Origin: Chitinophagaceae bacterium
Lineage (GTDB): Bacteria; Bacteroidota; Bacteroidia; Chitinophagales; Chitinophagaceae
Direction: 5' to 3'
NCBI GenBank assembly: GCA_903642275.1
Contig: CAHJWK010000023.1
Coordinates: forward strand, 1-49,875
DNA: 49,875 nucleotides
Position numbers and translations under genes: made by a program. How positions within the stretch are numbered: position 1 is the stretch's first letter; every line of letters begins with the position of its first letter. Shown here piece after piece: positions 18,306 through 26,439 of the stretch. Below the pieces are notes generated by a model. The model had not been told where the DNA came from and made no database searches. It was given only the letters and a program-made list of their open reading frames with translations.

Positions 18306-19928
18306 TTAATTTATTGCAGGTTCTACTTTAAACCTTGGTTTTATAACTTGTGAATTGGATGCGTCAGATAAGTCTGTATAAAAACCTAATTGCCTTAATC
18401 TTTCTTTGAGTGCTAAAAAATTATTATTTAATGCTTTTGCTGTTTCAGGACTATCAGAACCTGTAATCCACTCGTTAATGTAAATGCCATACCTGTTTTT
18501 GAGCCACTCAACAAATGATACAATAGTAATAGGTTGTGTTTTAAATCCTTTTGGGTCGGCGCTAACTACTGCTAATTGTACTAATACTTCTAACAATAAA
18601 TTACCCAAAACATATTTACGTTGTCTTCCTCTGCCGCCCTGTAAAAAGCCGTCTTCACGGTTGATGTTGCACAATCCATTCATTAACTTCTTATGTCTTG
18701 CCACTAAATTTTTCCAATTAGATTTATCATTACAAAGAATTTCAACATATTTGTCAATTGCAGGAATATTCATTTGTAATATTGCTTGCACATCAGGATC
18801 ATCTTTCAAATCTTCATCGGCAGTGATGTCGGCTAACTTATAATTGAAAAAACCTTCTAATGCAGGATTGGCTAAGTAACCAGAAAGTTGTTCTACAGTT
18901 GGGCTTTGATTACCCTGTGTCTTTGCAAATTCTGCCAGCTTAACTAATTTGTAATGAGACTTAAAATATTTATACATCTCGTTATAATCGCTCTCTACAT
19001 TTTTCTTTGACAAGGCATCACACAAACGGTCCTGACCAAGTGTGAGATCAACAAATATTTTTGGTTGGAAATCGCATTTACATAATTTATGAAAATCTGC
19101 TTCATTCTTTATAGTAACACAAGTGCTGCATCTCGATTTTTGATTATCAACTAAAGAATTGATTTGGTTGAAAGATTTTATTGCATAAAGTGCAGTATGA
19201 AAATTAAAAAGGACTGTTATGTAATGAAAGAGTTCCCTCCGGGGGACAGAATTTTTGTACACCAACAATTTCATGGTGTCAAATAATAATTGCTTCTGTT
19301 GTGCCTCACATAAAAACTTGTAATCCGCAACCAGATTAGCATTGGTTGAAGGAAGGTCAACTTTGAAATTATCTAACAACCGTAAAAGAAATTGTGTTTC
19401 AATATCCAATTCATTAAACTTTGCATCATCAGCTACCAGATTAAACTGCCCATCCCGCTTTGTTCCCTCTAATAAATAAGACATTAAATAATCACTATCG
19501 CTTGCAACTGCAGTTCCTTTAAAAACATTGTACAGGAAAATACTTATATCTCTGTCCTGGCTTCTAATTCTTGGGTCAAGTAATTTAATAGTACTTAAAT
19601 GCAATGGTTTTAAATTGGAAATACGAGGTCTGCCCTGCCTTCCCTTCCCTTCAATAACAGTTGTCGCAAAATCTGCGGAGATCCAATTTTTAATTAAACG
19701 TTCTCGGATAGGGTCGGTTATTCCATCAAAATGGATTTTATTATCTTTTACTATTTCTACTAAACTTTCAGGGTATAGTGTGTCTTTATTTGTTTTGGAA
19801 ATTATTTTTCCCTTTGTATGCAGCAATACTAAAAGTCTAACAATAGCTTGTTCAAAATTGATGTTGTTTGCATCAATAGGCATTATTGAAAAATATCTAA
19901 ATGCTTTTTGCTTTCTATCCAGGGACAT
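18306..19928 (-). CDS. Operon protein of unknown function (DptG-position or MADS component)
   Basis: I do not recognise a named domain in these 540 residues. A Cys/His cluster near 270-290 (CSTC, then HKLCKC) looks able to bind zinc. A strongly conserved-looking C-terminus (ALNNNFLALKERLRQLGF) is mostly helical. No signal peptide or membrane segment is seen. It lies 10 nt after the P-loop ATPase gene and 10 nt before the methyltransferase, so it is an integral part of the system. Its place beside a DptF-like ATPase resembles that of DptG, but sequence similarity could not be tested. Confidence 0.6.
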   Translation of the reverse strand: MSLDRKQKAFRYFSIMPIDANNINFEQAIVRLLVLLHTKGKIISKTNKDTLYPESLVEIVKDNKIHFDGITDPIRERLIKNWISADFATTVIEGKGRQGRPRISNLKPLHLSTIKLLDPRIRSQDRDISIFLYNVFKGTAVASDSDYLMSYLLEGTKRDGQFNLVADDAKFNELDIETQFLLRLLDNFKVDLPSTNANLVADYKFLCEAQQKQLLFDTMKLLVYKNSVPRRELFHYITVLFNFHTALYAIKSFNQINSLVDNQKSRCSTCVTIKNEADFHKLCKCDFQPKIFVDLTLGQDRLCDALSKKNVESDYNEMYKYFKSHYKLVKLAEFAKTQGNQSPTVEQLSGYLANPALEGFFNYKLADITADEDLKDDPDVQAILQMNIPAIDKYVEILCNDKSNWKNLVARHKKLMNGLCNINREDGFLQGGRGRQRKYVLGNLLLEVLVQLAVVSADPKGFKTQPITIVSFVEWLKNRYGIYINEWITGSDSPETAKALNNNFLALKERLRQLGFYTDLSDASNSQVIKPRFKVEPAIN

Positions 19929-19938
19929 ATTACTTGCT

Positions 19939-21720
19939 TTAAATTTTACTTAACACCAGTTTACCAGAAACAGATTTTTCAAATGAATAAAGGTTTGAAT
20001 CATCTTCAGTTAGGAAAACTTTTGTTGATCTTTTTGCTAAAACTCTCCGTTTGAACATTTCCAGATTTAAGAAAAACGTGCGTATTTCAATCGATGTTGG
20101 CACATAACCTTCTTTGATACGCATGAGTATTTCAAATAGATCAATATTAATTTCTAATGCCGCAGTTTTATCACTATGCCGAAAAATGATGTGGTCAGGA
20201 AAGTATTCAATGTACTCGGTTTGATTACCGACATTTGGTAATACAACTTCAAAATCCGCTGATTTAAAACCGTAAAAAGCTTTTGTGTTCGATTTTTTTA
20301 AACTGCTGCTGCTGATACAAACATTTTCTCTACCTACTTCATCATTATAAATTTTTTCTGATTTACTAATTGCCAAGACCAAATCATCTCTCAATTCATT
20401 ATTGGTATCATCTCCAGTTTTAAGAAAATTTACAAACCGTTCAAAATATTTGTACGGTAAGAATGAATAATGATTAACCGAAAATTGTTCCTGCATATAA
20501 CTGTCGTTTCCTTCAAAAAAAACTTTACGTTTAATTGACGATAAAAACATGTCTGCGCTTTGCTTTTTGATTTCCTCTCTATCACTTGTGCCTTCTGGTT
20601 TATTTAAAAAATATTCTTCTAAATAATCAGCATCAGGATGGAAGTTTACTTCACCTTTAATGAATAGTTGATCTTCTAACTCACTCTTAGGATTACTGAA
20701 ATAAAGATGATTCTCCAATTTAGGCAGAGGCATATCAGCCACATCAACTTCCCGAAGTATTGCAACCATTCTATCTTGTTCATCTTTATTAAAAGCATTG
20801 TTATAATAAAATCTGTCTAAAAGATTCTCATTGTTGTCAATGCTTTCCTGTATTTGGTTACAAGTGTATTTATTGAAGAGAATAAATGAAATAAGGGATC
20901 GCATGTCCCTCATTGTAATGTGTTTTTCCTTTTTTAAATAAATGGCTAAAATTATTTCTTTCAATCGTTGTTTTACAACTGGACCTTTGACAGCGTCTTT
21001 AAAAGTGTCAATGTTATATTTGACATAGCATTTATTAGAATAGACACATGTATCAATTTGACAAGCTGCGCAAGTATTATTCTTATCACTTTCATTAACT
21101 ATAATGTTCAATAATTCATCGAAGATGGAATTTGGGTTTTCAATTTCTATAATAGCCCTATTATTAAGATTAATAAAAGAAAGAGATTCAGGTAATTTAT
21201 AATCATCATATTCTAAGTAATGATGCACCTGTTTGCCTAACCAATTGTATTCTTTCTTGCCTAATAAAAAATCTCTTAGCTTGCCTTCATTAATGGCAAT
21301 GATCTTTACAATATTTGCTTTAGGTTCTGTATTACCCTCAAAAGGTTTAAAAAATTGTTTTAATAAGTGATCGTTGCTTTTCCCTTCAAAATCCTGGCTT
21401 CCATCATACAGTGTCTCAAATTCAAAATCTGAATATTTAAACTTGCAACCGTTATCAGAATTAAAACTGAAATTACCGTTTTTGTTCTTCGCTTCTGTTT
21501 CAATTAATTGAATAAATGCCGTTTTACCGTCACCAGCATTTCCTGTTAAAATAACTAACTTTTTTTTCCCTTTAAGGACATCTTCTTTCAAAGAAGTATC
21601 TAAACGAGTTGGGATATATGTAGTTTCATCTAAGCCTCGTGTAAGCCCGGTGCTTAATTGGCTCTGCGAATACATTTTTAAAAATGTATCTAAATTTGAA
21701 TTACACGTTGGCTTTATCAT
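19939..21720 (-). CDS. P-loop ATPase, DptF-like / MADS AAA ATPase-like
   Basis: This 593-residue protein carries a Walker A GNAGDGKTAF at 60-69, near the N-terminus. A four-Cys cluster (CAACQIDTCVYSNKC) near 217-232 could be a zinc site. The N-terminal P-loop and the Cys cluster recall DptF (DndF). It is the first intact gene of the five-gene operon, and its ATG overlaps the end of the decayed XRE reading frame upstream. With the HerA-type ATPase it likely forms the sensing or restriction arm of the system, while the methyltransferase and S subunit form the marking arm. That division is inferred. Confidence 0.65.
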   Translation of the reverse strand: MIKPTCNSNLDTFLKMYSQSQLSTGLTRGLDETTYIPTRLDTSLKEDVLKGKKKLVILTGNAGDGKTAFIQLIETEAKNKNGNFSFNSDNGCKFKYSDFEFETLYDGSQDFEGKSNDHLLKQFFKPFEGNTEPKANIVKIIAINEGKLRDFLLGKKEYNWLGKQVHHYLEYDDYKLPESLSFINLNNRAIIEIENPNSIFDELLNIIVNESDKNNTCAACQIDTCVYSNKCYVKYNIDTFKDAVKGPVVKQRLKEIILAIYLKKEKHITMRDMRSLISFILFNKYTCNQIQESIDNNENLLDRFYYNNAFNKDEQDRMVAILREVDVADMPLPKLENHLYFSNPKSELEDQLFIKGEVNFHPDADYLEEYFLNKPEGTSDREEIKKQSADMFLSSIKRKVFFEGNDSYMQEQFSVNHYSFLPYKYFERFVNFLKTGDDTNNELRDDLVLAISKSEKIYNDEVGRENVCISSSSLKKSNTKAFYGFKSADFEVVLPNVGNQTEYIEYFPDHIIFRHSDKTAALEINIDLFEILMRIKEGYVPTSIEIRTFFLNLEMFKRRVLAKRSTKVFLTEDDSNLYSFEKSVSGKLVLSKI

Positions 21721-21988
21721 TATCCAAATGTTTTAGAATTAAATGCAATACTTCTTTACCGTAAATTGTTTTTTAATTACTTGTAAAACTTTTGCTGGAA
21801 GATAAAAGGTAGCAGTTCCGCCTCCTAAACGCCATATAGTTTACTAATTTTTTTAAGTGATTGAGATTGACAGGTTTTTCGTTATGCTCCATCTTAATGT
21901 ATGCTGTATGAACTTGTGAGGATGCAGCTGCATGGCTTTGAACTAAGCCGTTTACTTCTCTTAAAGACTTTAGTTTTTCTCCAAGCAT
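21701..21988 (-). pseudogene. Decayed XRE-family regulator of the methyltransferase operon
   Basis: The first 50 residues are a clear XRE helix-turn-helix (MLGEKLKSLREVNGL, then HNEKPVNLNHLKKL). The rest of the expected protein is spread over other frames: YGV, a stop, then EAELLP; then LPAKVLQVIK; then GKEVLHLILKHLDNDKANV, whose TAA lies at 21701-21703. At least two frameshifts and one in-frame TAG separate these pieces. The Ser expected in AYISKME is also missing. The original gene overlapped the start of the ATPase gene, as XRE controllers of restriction operons often do. The longest intact frame, 71 residues at 21773-21988, is probably not a working repressor. Confidence 0.8.
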
Positions 21989-22004
21989 TATTACCTGTTT
22001 GGTC

Positions 22005-22027
22005 TTGTCCTGTGATGGACAAATATA
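22005..22027 (-). promoter_or_regulatory. Promoter and operator palindrome of the XRE/methyltransferase operon
   Basis: On the minus strand TATATTTG (22020-22027) fits TAnnTTTG. It overlaps the inverted repeat TTGTCC-N6-GGACAA (22005-22022), a natural operator for the XRE protein encoded 17 nt downstream. With that regulator decayed, the operon may now be unrepressed. Confidence 0.65.
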
Positions 22028-22126
22028 GTAAAATGCATTGCTTACTTAAGCATTTATTATACGTTATAAGCACCCATTCAGAAATGAAACTCGTTTAATT
22101 CATGTTCGATGATTACAAGCATCTGT

Positions 22127-22645
22127 TTAATGAACCAAATCTGTTTCGGTTACTTTTTCAACGCGTTCGACTTTCAATTCAAATGAATCACTATTTATTA
22201 AGTATAAACTATCGGTGTGATGAAGCAGTTTTAATAAAGATTTATTTCCAACAACTTTTAGAGCGCGGTATTTAATATCATTTGCTTTTAATTGTTTTGA
22301 CATGTTGTAACTATTATACCATCCGAATGATAAAACCAAGCATAGCAGCGTTAATATAAATGCGATGAGTAATCCTTTATGCAAATGATGCTCGTGCTCA
22401 ATACGTTTATTTAAGGGTTGATCTGCAATAAAATTTTTCAGCTGAAATAATTCTTTACTTAAAATATTCTCTAACGTTTTCGTATTAATGGTAGAAGGAA
22501 TTTGCTTTTTTTCTTTTAGTAGACTTTCAATTGTGTTCAACCGATTATTTACATCTACTGAATTAGTTTGCGCTGCATTACTTGCTCTTAATGCCTTTAA
22601 ATCATCAATTATATCACGAAGTATAAATTCAAGTTCCTGTTCCAT
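22127..22645 (-). CDS. Membrane-anchored protein of the mobilization block
   Basis: This 172-residue protein has a helical, charged N-terminal half (1-85, likely coiled coil) followed by HHLHKG, one membrane segment (about 92-112) and a short C-terminal domain. I cannot name the family. It lies 10 nt after the relaxase gene on the same strand. Small single-membrane-span proteins often follow the relaxase in Bacteroidota mobilizable elements, so a role in docking the relaxosome is possible but unproven. Confidence 0.6.
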   Translation of the reverse strand: MEQELEFILRDIIDDLKALRASNAAQTNSVDVNNRLNTIESLLKEKKQIPSTINTKTLENILSKELFQLKNFIADQPLNKRIEHEHHLHKGLLIAFILTLLCLVLSFGWYNSYNMSKQLKANDIKYRALKVVGNKSLLKLLHHTDSLYLINSDSFELKVERVEKVTETDLVH

Positions 22646-22655
22646 TATTTAAAGA

Positions 22656-23627
22656 TTAAAATTTAATACGCTGCTGTTTCTTTTTCTTCTTTTGTTGTAA
22701 TTGATGCGGCAGGTAATCATTCATTTCTTTAGGATCAATAAGTTCTTCAATTGTTTTATTTACTGCATTAGATAGTTCACTTGATTTAGACGTTTCTTCG
22801 TTTATGTTGTTCTGCTTAGGCGATATGCTATTGCCTATATCATTAACAGATTTCTGTAACGATGGTGGTGGTTGATGTAGGAAAGTTCTTTCGTTTTGCT
22901 GAGCTAATATCTGCGCTATTGTTTGCAATGAAAATCCTATTTCGCTTCCTTTGACATACACTTTCTTATCATCAATAAAAGCGATGCCTCGACCTTTAAT
23001 CACGTGGTAATTTTTTTCTTTCATCAGCCGCGCAAAGTCCTGGTAATTTGCTGACTTAAATAATGCTTCTTTCACATGCTGCTTTATCATCATTTTACGT
23101 TTGTCCTGCGATGGTCTTATCTGCTGTTTGTCTGACAAAAATTGTTGCGGGCTTTGTACCTGTTGAAGGTTAAGATTTAATTCCATTTTTCTGCAAAAAG
23201 TTGCAACCCTTTTATAGCTGTTACTATCGCTTACTGTTTTCTTATCCAATCCTATTCTGTTGGCGATAACATGCATATGCTGATGCTCTGTGTCTTTATG
23301 AAGAACAGACACATATTGATTGTTTTCAAATCCAAAATCTTTCGCGCATTGTTCTGATACTTCCATCAACTTATCGTTTGATAAATGTTCTCCTGGCGCC
23401 ATGCTTAATGTGATGTGTAAAACAGGCTTTGCAAGTTTTGGATTAAGTTGTTTTACCTGATTAAATTGTTTGATTAGATCATGTGCTGTGCCATTGCATT
23501 TATTGAATGCAATTATTTCTGCTCTGTTTTTAAATATCACTTCATCCGGAAATTGCTTTCGCTTGTCATTTAAGCAATACATCAGGCACCCTCTAAACGA
23601 TTTTCCAATTGTTATTTTTCCAATCAT
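22656..23627 (-). CDS. MobB-type relaxase / mobilization nuclease
   Basis: The relaxase nicks one strand at oriT and leads it into a recipient. The start MIGKITIGKSFRGCLMYCL is the usual start of Bacteroidota MobB proteins. The HUH-type metal site is seen in EHQHMHVIANRIG near residue 120. The C-terminal 70 residues are low-complexity and end in a Lys-rich stretch (QQKKKKKQQR). At 323 residues it is of normal length for a compact mobilizable element. It overlaps the MobC-like gene by 4 nt. No type IV secretion genes are nearby. Confidence 0.9.
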   Translation of the reverse strand: MIGKITIGKSFRGCLMYCLNDKRKQFPDEVIFKNRAEIIAFNKCNGTAHDLIKQFNQVKQLNPKLAKPVLHITLSMAPGEHLSNDKLMEVSEQCAKDFGFENNQYVSVLHKDTEHQHMHVIANRIGLDKKTVSDSNSYKRVATFCRKMELNLNLQQVQSPQQFLSDKQQIRPSQDKRKMMIKQHVKEALFKSANYQDFARLMKEKNYHVIKGRGIAFIDDKKVYVKGSEIGFSLQTIAQILAQQNERTFLHQPPPSLQKSVNDIGNSISPKQNNINEETSKSSELSNAVNKTIEELIDPKEMNDYLPHQLQQKKKKKQQRIKF

Positions 23628-24007
23628 TGCACACGTTTTTCTATGTCTGAAACAATCATTTTTAATCTTCCTGTCAGCATCACTAAATCTGCTCTTTCAA
23701 AAGCATTTAATTCATCGTTCGAGTTTCTTTTTTTTGCTATTTGATTGAGTAATGCACCAAGATGATTTAGCGCTGTTGTGAAGGCTAAGTTTTCTGCCGG
23801 AATTCTTTTCACAAGCATGACAACCTTGCCGCTTAATCCAAGTGTTCTTAAATACTCAGAAATTGTTACTAACGCTTCCTTTGCTTTTTGTTCTATGATT
23901 TTTCTTTCTGCAAGCGTGCACATTACAGCAAGCTGTTCGGTCATTTTAATTGCTTTCTTTGGTCTTCCACCTTTGTGATTTTTTTTAATAACATTATCCA
24001 TTTGCAC
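23624..24007 (-). CDS. MobC/MobA-like relaxosome accessory protein
   Basis: This 127-residue basic protein has GGRPKK at its N-terminus and then a ribbon-helix-helix-like segment (MTEQLAVMCTLAERKIIEQKA). The C-terminal NHLGALLNQIAKK is the signature of the MobC family. It should bind oriT and help the relaxase melt and nick the DNA. The next gene, overlapping by 4 nt, is the relaxase. The 101 nt before its start hold two hairpins proposed below as oriT. Confidence 0.85.
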   Translation of the reverse strand: MQMDNVIKKNHKGGRPKKAIKMTEQLAVMCTLAERKIIEQKAKEALVTISEYLRTLGLSGKVVMLVKRIPAENLAFTTALNHLGALLNQIAKKRNSNDELNAFERADLVMLTGRLKMIVSDIEKRVQ

Positions 24008-24045
24008 ATTTCATTTTCACTGTTGTTATCATGTCATCTTTTGAA

Positions 24046-24105
24046 TCCCGATGCATATCGGGATGAAAAAGCCAGCGTTTTGACGAAGGCAAAACATAGC
24101 TGGCT
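24046..24105. other. Candidate oriT (two hairpins between mobC-like and primase genes)
   Basis: Two inverted repeats stand next to each other: TCCCGAT/ATCGGGA (24046-24052, 24057-24063), and a compound hairpin with outer arms AGCCAGC/GCTGGCT (24070-24076, 24099-24105) and inner arms GTTTTG/CAAAAC. They fill the gap directly upstream of the mob genes, where oriT commonly lies. The second hairpin could instead be a terminator of the primase gene, but no T-run follows it. Confidence 0.45.
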
Positions 24106-24108
24106 ACA

Positions 24109-25374
24109 TTAAAAAAATTTCAGCAATCTATTTTTGTTCGACACTTTTAAAGACTGCTTCTGTTGATGCTTTCCAAAATGCATTATCCAATCATTTAGGT
24201 CTTTGTAACTATCATATAAACTGCTTTCATCTTTATAATTAAGCGAACGCTTTGATGCAATATCAAGGCATTTCTTACCTGCTTCATCACGGTCTAAATA
24301 CAAGTGAATGTGCTCATGTTTTTCCATCAGTAAAAGACTTCTTTCAAAGAAGGCCAGTGAATTAAGCACCAGAAAATCTGTCAGTGATGTCTGTTGATTT
24401 TGATGAATCGTTTGATAACTTAGGAAGTCAAAAAAGCCTTCAAAAACAGCGATAGATTTTGATTGTTTTGCAACTTGATTTTGTTCTTCGATGTCATTCT
24501 TTAAATGACTTTTTAAAATGCTTTTTAAGACATCATTTTGTGATACAATTGAAGGCTGATTCCAAAGTTTTTTATCGTCTTTTTTTTCTCCATTTATTAA
24601 TTTATTTGAAGCACTAAAAACAGTCTTTTTTGTTTCTGTTTTTGTGTCAAAATTTTGTTCATAAGTGTTGATGTAGCTAACATACTTTGGTGAGCTGCTG
24701 AGCTTAAAAAAAGAGTTCCTTAATTCATATCCTCCGGCACTGTTTTTAAAACCGATTTCAGTGTGTTGTGTGTCTTTGTTACTGAACTTAAATGTTACTT
24801 CATAAGAGTAGCTGTCTGCAATGTTTTTATCAATTCTTCTTTCCTCTAAATAGCGGCAAAGCATAAGATCTGTGATGGGCTTCTTTGCGGCTATTATTTC
24901 TATAGCCGTTTCTGCTGCATCCCTGTAATTAATTAAACTATTCTCATGCAGGTGAAACGGCGGTCTTCCTTCATGTTGATTTGCGGTGTCATTTGCTTTT
25001 TCTAATTGCTGTTTAGAATCTGCATCCTCATTAAATAACTCAGGCTGGCTTAAATCAGATGAAATAAAAGAAGATGTTATTTGTGTAGAGATAATTTGCT
25101 TCTGCGCTATCTGATTGAGTGATGATAGTTTTTGCAAAGCTGGTGATATATCGCAACTGAAATAAGATGTTACAAAGTCAACTACGTCACCGCCTTTTCC
25201 AGCACCATGATAATACCATACATTCTTTGCTTTATTTACTTTGAATGATGCTTCTTTTTCATTCCTGAATAGAGATAAATACCAGTAATCATTACCTCTT
25301 ATTCTTGTTGGTGTAAAGCCTGATGAAAATAAATATTCCACCAGGTCAATCTTGTTGGCCTCTGCACATGTCAT
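24109..25374 (-). CDS. Primase-like TOPRIM protein with a degenerate zinc-finger domain
   Basis: This 421-residue protein has a DnaG-like layout: an N-terminal domain in the CHC2 position (FTPTRIRGNDYWYLSLFRNE, then WYYHGAGKGGDVVDFV), and a TOPRIM domain near 310-395 with its Glu in VFEGFFDFLS and YLDRDEAGKKC. The zinc-binding cysteines expected of CHC2 are not present in the N-terminal domain, as in many element-borne primases. It probably primes replication or complementary-strand synthesis after transfer. The C-terminus is short and there is no helicase domain. It lies between the excisionase-like HTH gene and the mob genes, all on one strand. Confidence 0.82.
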   Translation of the reverse strand: MTCAEANKIDLVEYLFSSGFTPTRIRGNDYWYLSLFRNEKEASFKVNKAKNVWYYHGAGKGGDVVDFVTSYFSCDISPALQKLSSLNQIAQKQIISTQITSSFISSDLSQPELFNEDADSKQQLEKANDTANQHEGRPPFHLHENSLINYRDAAETAIEIIAAKKPITDLMLCRYLEERRIDKNIADSYSYEVTFKFSNKDTQHTEIGFKNSAGGYELRNSFFKLSSSPKYVSYINTYEQNFDTKTETKKTVFSASNKLINGEKKDDKKLWNQPSIVSQNDVLKSILKSHLKNDIEEQNQVAKQSKSIAVFEGFFDFLSYQTIHQNQQTSLTDFLVLNSLAFFERSLLLMEKHEHIHLYLDRDEAGKKCLDIASKRSLNYKDESSLYDSYKDLNDWIMHFGKHQQKQSLKVSNKNRLLKFF

Positions 25375-25397
25375 AACACATGATTTAAAATGATTAA

Positions 25398-25718
25398 TTA
25401 GGATTTTGTTTCGGCTGTAGAATGTTGATGCTGATGTATCATCGCTTCGATGTCTGTCCTTAAAAAATACCGCCGAGATTTAATCTTAAAGCTCTTGATT
25501 TTGTTTTGTCGCAACCAATCGTAGAGTGTTGGCTTGGATACCTGGAATACAGCACATACATCACTTAATTTAAGCAGTGCTTTTTCAGGAAGGTGATCTG
25601 TTGGTGGTTGAAAAGAAGTTTGATTAATGTTTGCTTTTACTACTTCTTCAACTGTTGATTTGATCTGTTTCCAGAACTCCGCCGGAGCCATTGGAAATAA
25701 CATGGGTGTTTCTTGCAT
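25398..25718 (-). CDS. Excisionase-like HTH protein (HTH_17 type)
   Basis: This 106-residue protein ends in a MerR-like helix-turn-helix (LLKLSDVCAVFQVSKPTLYDWL, then KIKSRRYFLRTDIEAMI), the form found in Bacteroidota excisionases and element regulators. The N-terminal 45 residues are a helical lead. It is the first gene of the primase-mob block, 23 nt before the primase start. It could act in excision by binding near the att sites, or control transcription of this block. It is far from the integrase gene, so the excision role is inferred only. Confidence 0.78.
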   Translation of the reverse strand: MQETPMLFPMAPAEFWKQIKSTVEEVVKANINQTSFQPPTDHLPEKALLKLSDVCAVFQVSKPTLYDWLRQNKIKSFKIKSRRYFLRTDIEAMIHQHQHSTAETKS

Positions 25719-26439
25719 CTTTCTTCACTTTTATCTTGTTCACAAATAGAAAAATCATAGATCAAATCTAAGCAAGCTAAATGCAGATAACATCACCCCT
25801 TCAAATTCTGTAGGGGATAAAAATACGCTGTATTAACAATTGAAATTCTTGAAAAAATCAAATGGTATCAAATCATATCAAACTAAATTAAGTGCTGATA
25901 AGATTAGATAAGTTTTGAGTGATTTTGATAATGCGTATCGAGATAAGTTTTAACAGTAAAATTTTCACCACTGCATATCATAGCTAAATGGATGTAGCAC
26001 AATGTTTACAGCTGTTTATAAACACTATTTATTATTAGCTATTGGCTTCATATACTTCATAAACTCTTATTATAAATTATGTCTAAGTAATACTTAGGTA
26101 AATGACAGAACTAACAGCGGTTTCGCTTTTTCCTTTGGGTAAGCTGACGTTTTAATTTTGCTCTTTCAATCAATAGCCTAAACTCTCCTATATGACTTTT
26201 GAAGAAGATAATAATTGATAAAATCAATCCATGCTCGCTAGAATCGCATTATAGTGGACGTTTCAAGGTATTATTATAGCGGCATACGGATCATCTAGTC
26301 CTGAATTCCATTCCCATGTACATGATGAGAATAAATATTATTAAATCACAGAGTATTCATACAATGATGAAAAATTATTTTTCAACTCACAATCATTCAA
26401 AATTCGTTTTCAATCATTTAAGTACGTGATAAATCGGAT
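25719..26439. other. Gene-free AT-rich stretch with short direct repeats
   Basis: No convincing ORF is present in 720 nt. An 11-bp direct repeat AGATAAGTTTT occurs at 25906-25916 and 25941-25951, with another GATAAG at 25897-25902. Just upstream TATCAAA is repeated. Position next to a primase gene makes a replication origin thinkable, but the repeats are few and simple. Confidence 0.35.

Noticed and set aside
9800-21720. A complete classical type I restriction system
   Set aside because: No HsdR with helicase motifs is present; the large protein has a HerA-type ATPase, not a DEAD-box motor.
9800-21720. A BREX or DISARM system
   Set aside because: No PglZ, BrxL, BrxA or DrmABC-like protein is visible among the neighbours.
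21773-21988. An intact 71-residue XRE protein
   Set aside because: The C-terminal part of the family is found in other frames downstream, so this is the first piece of a broken gene.
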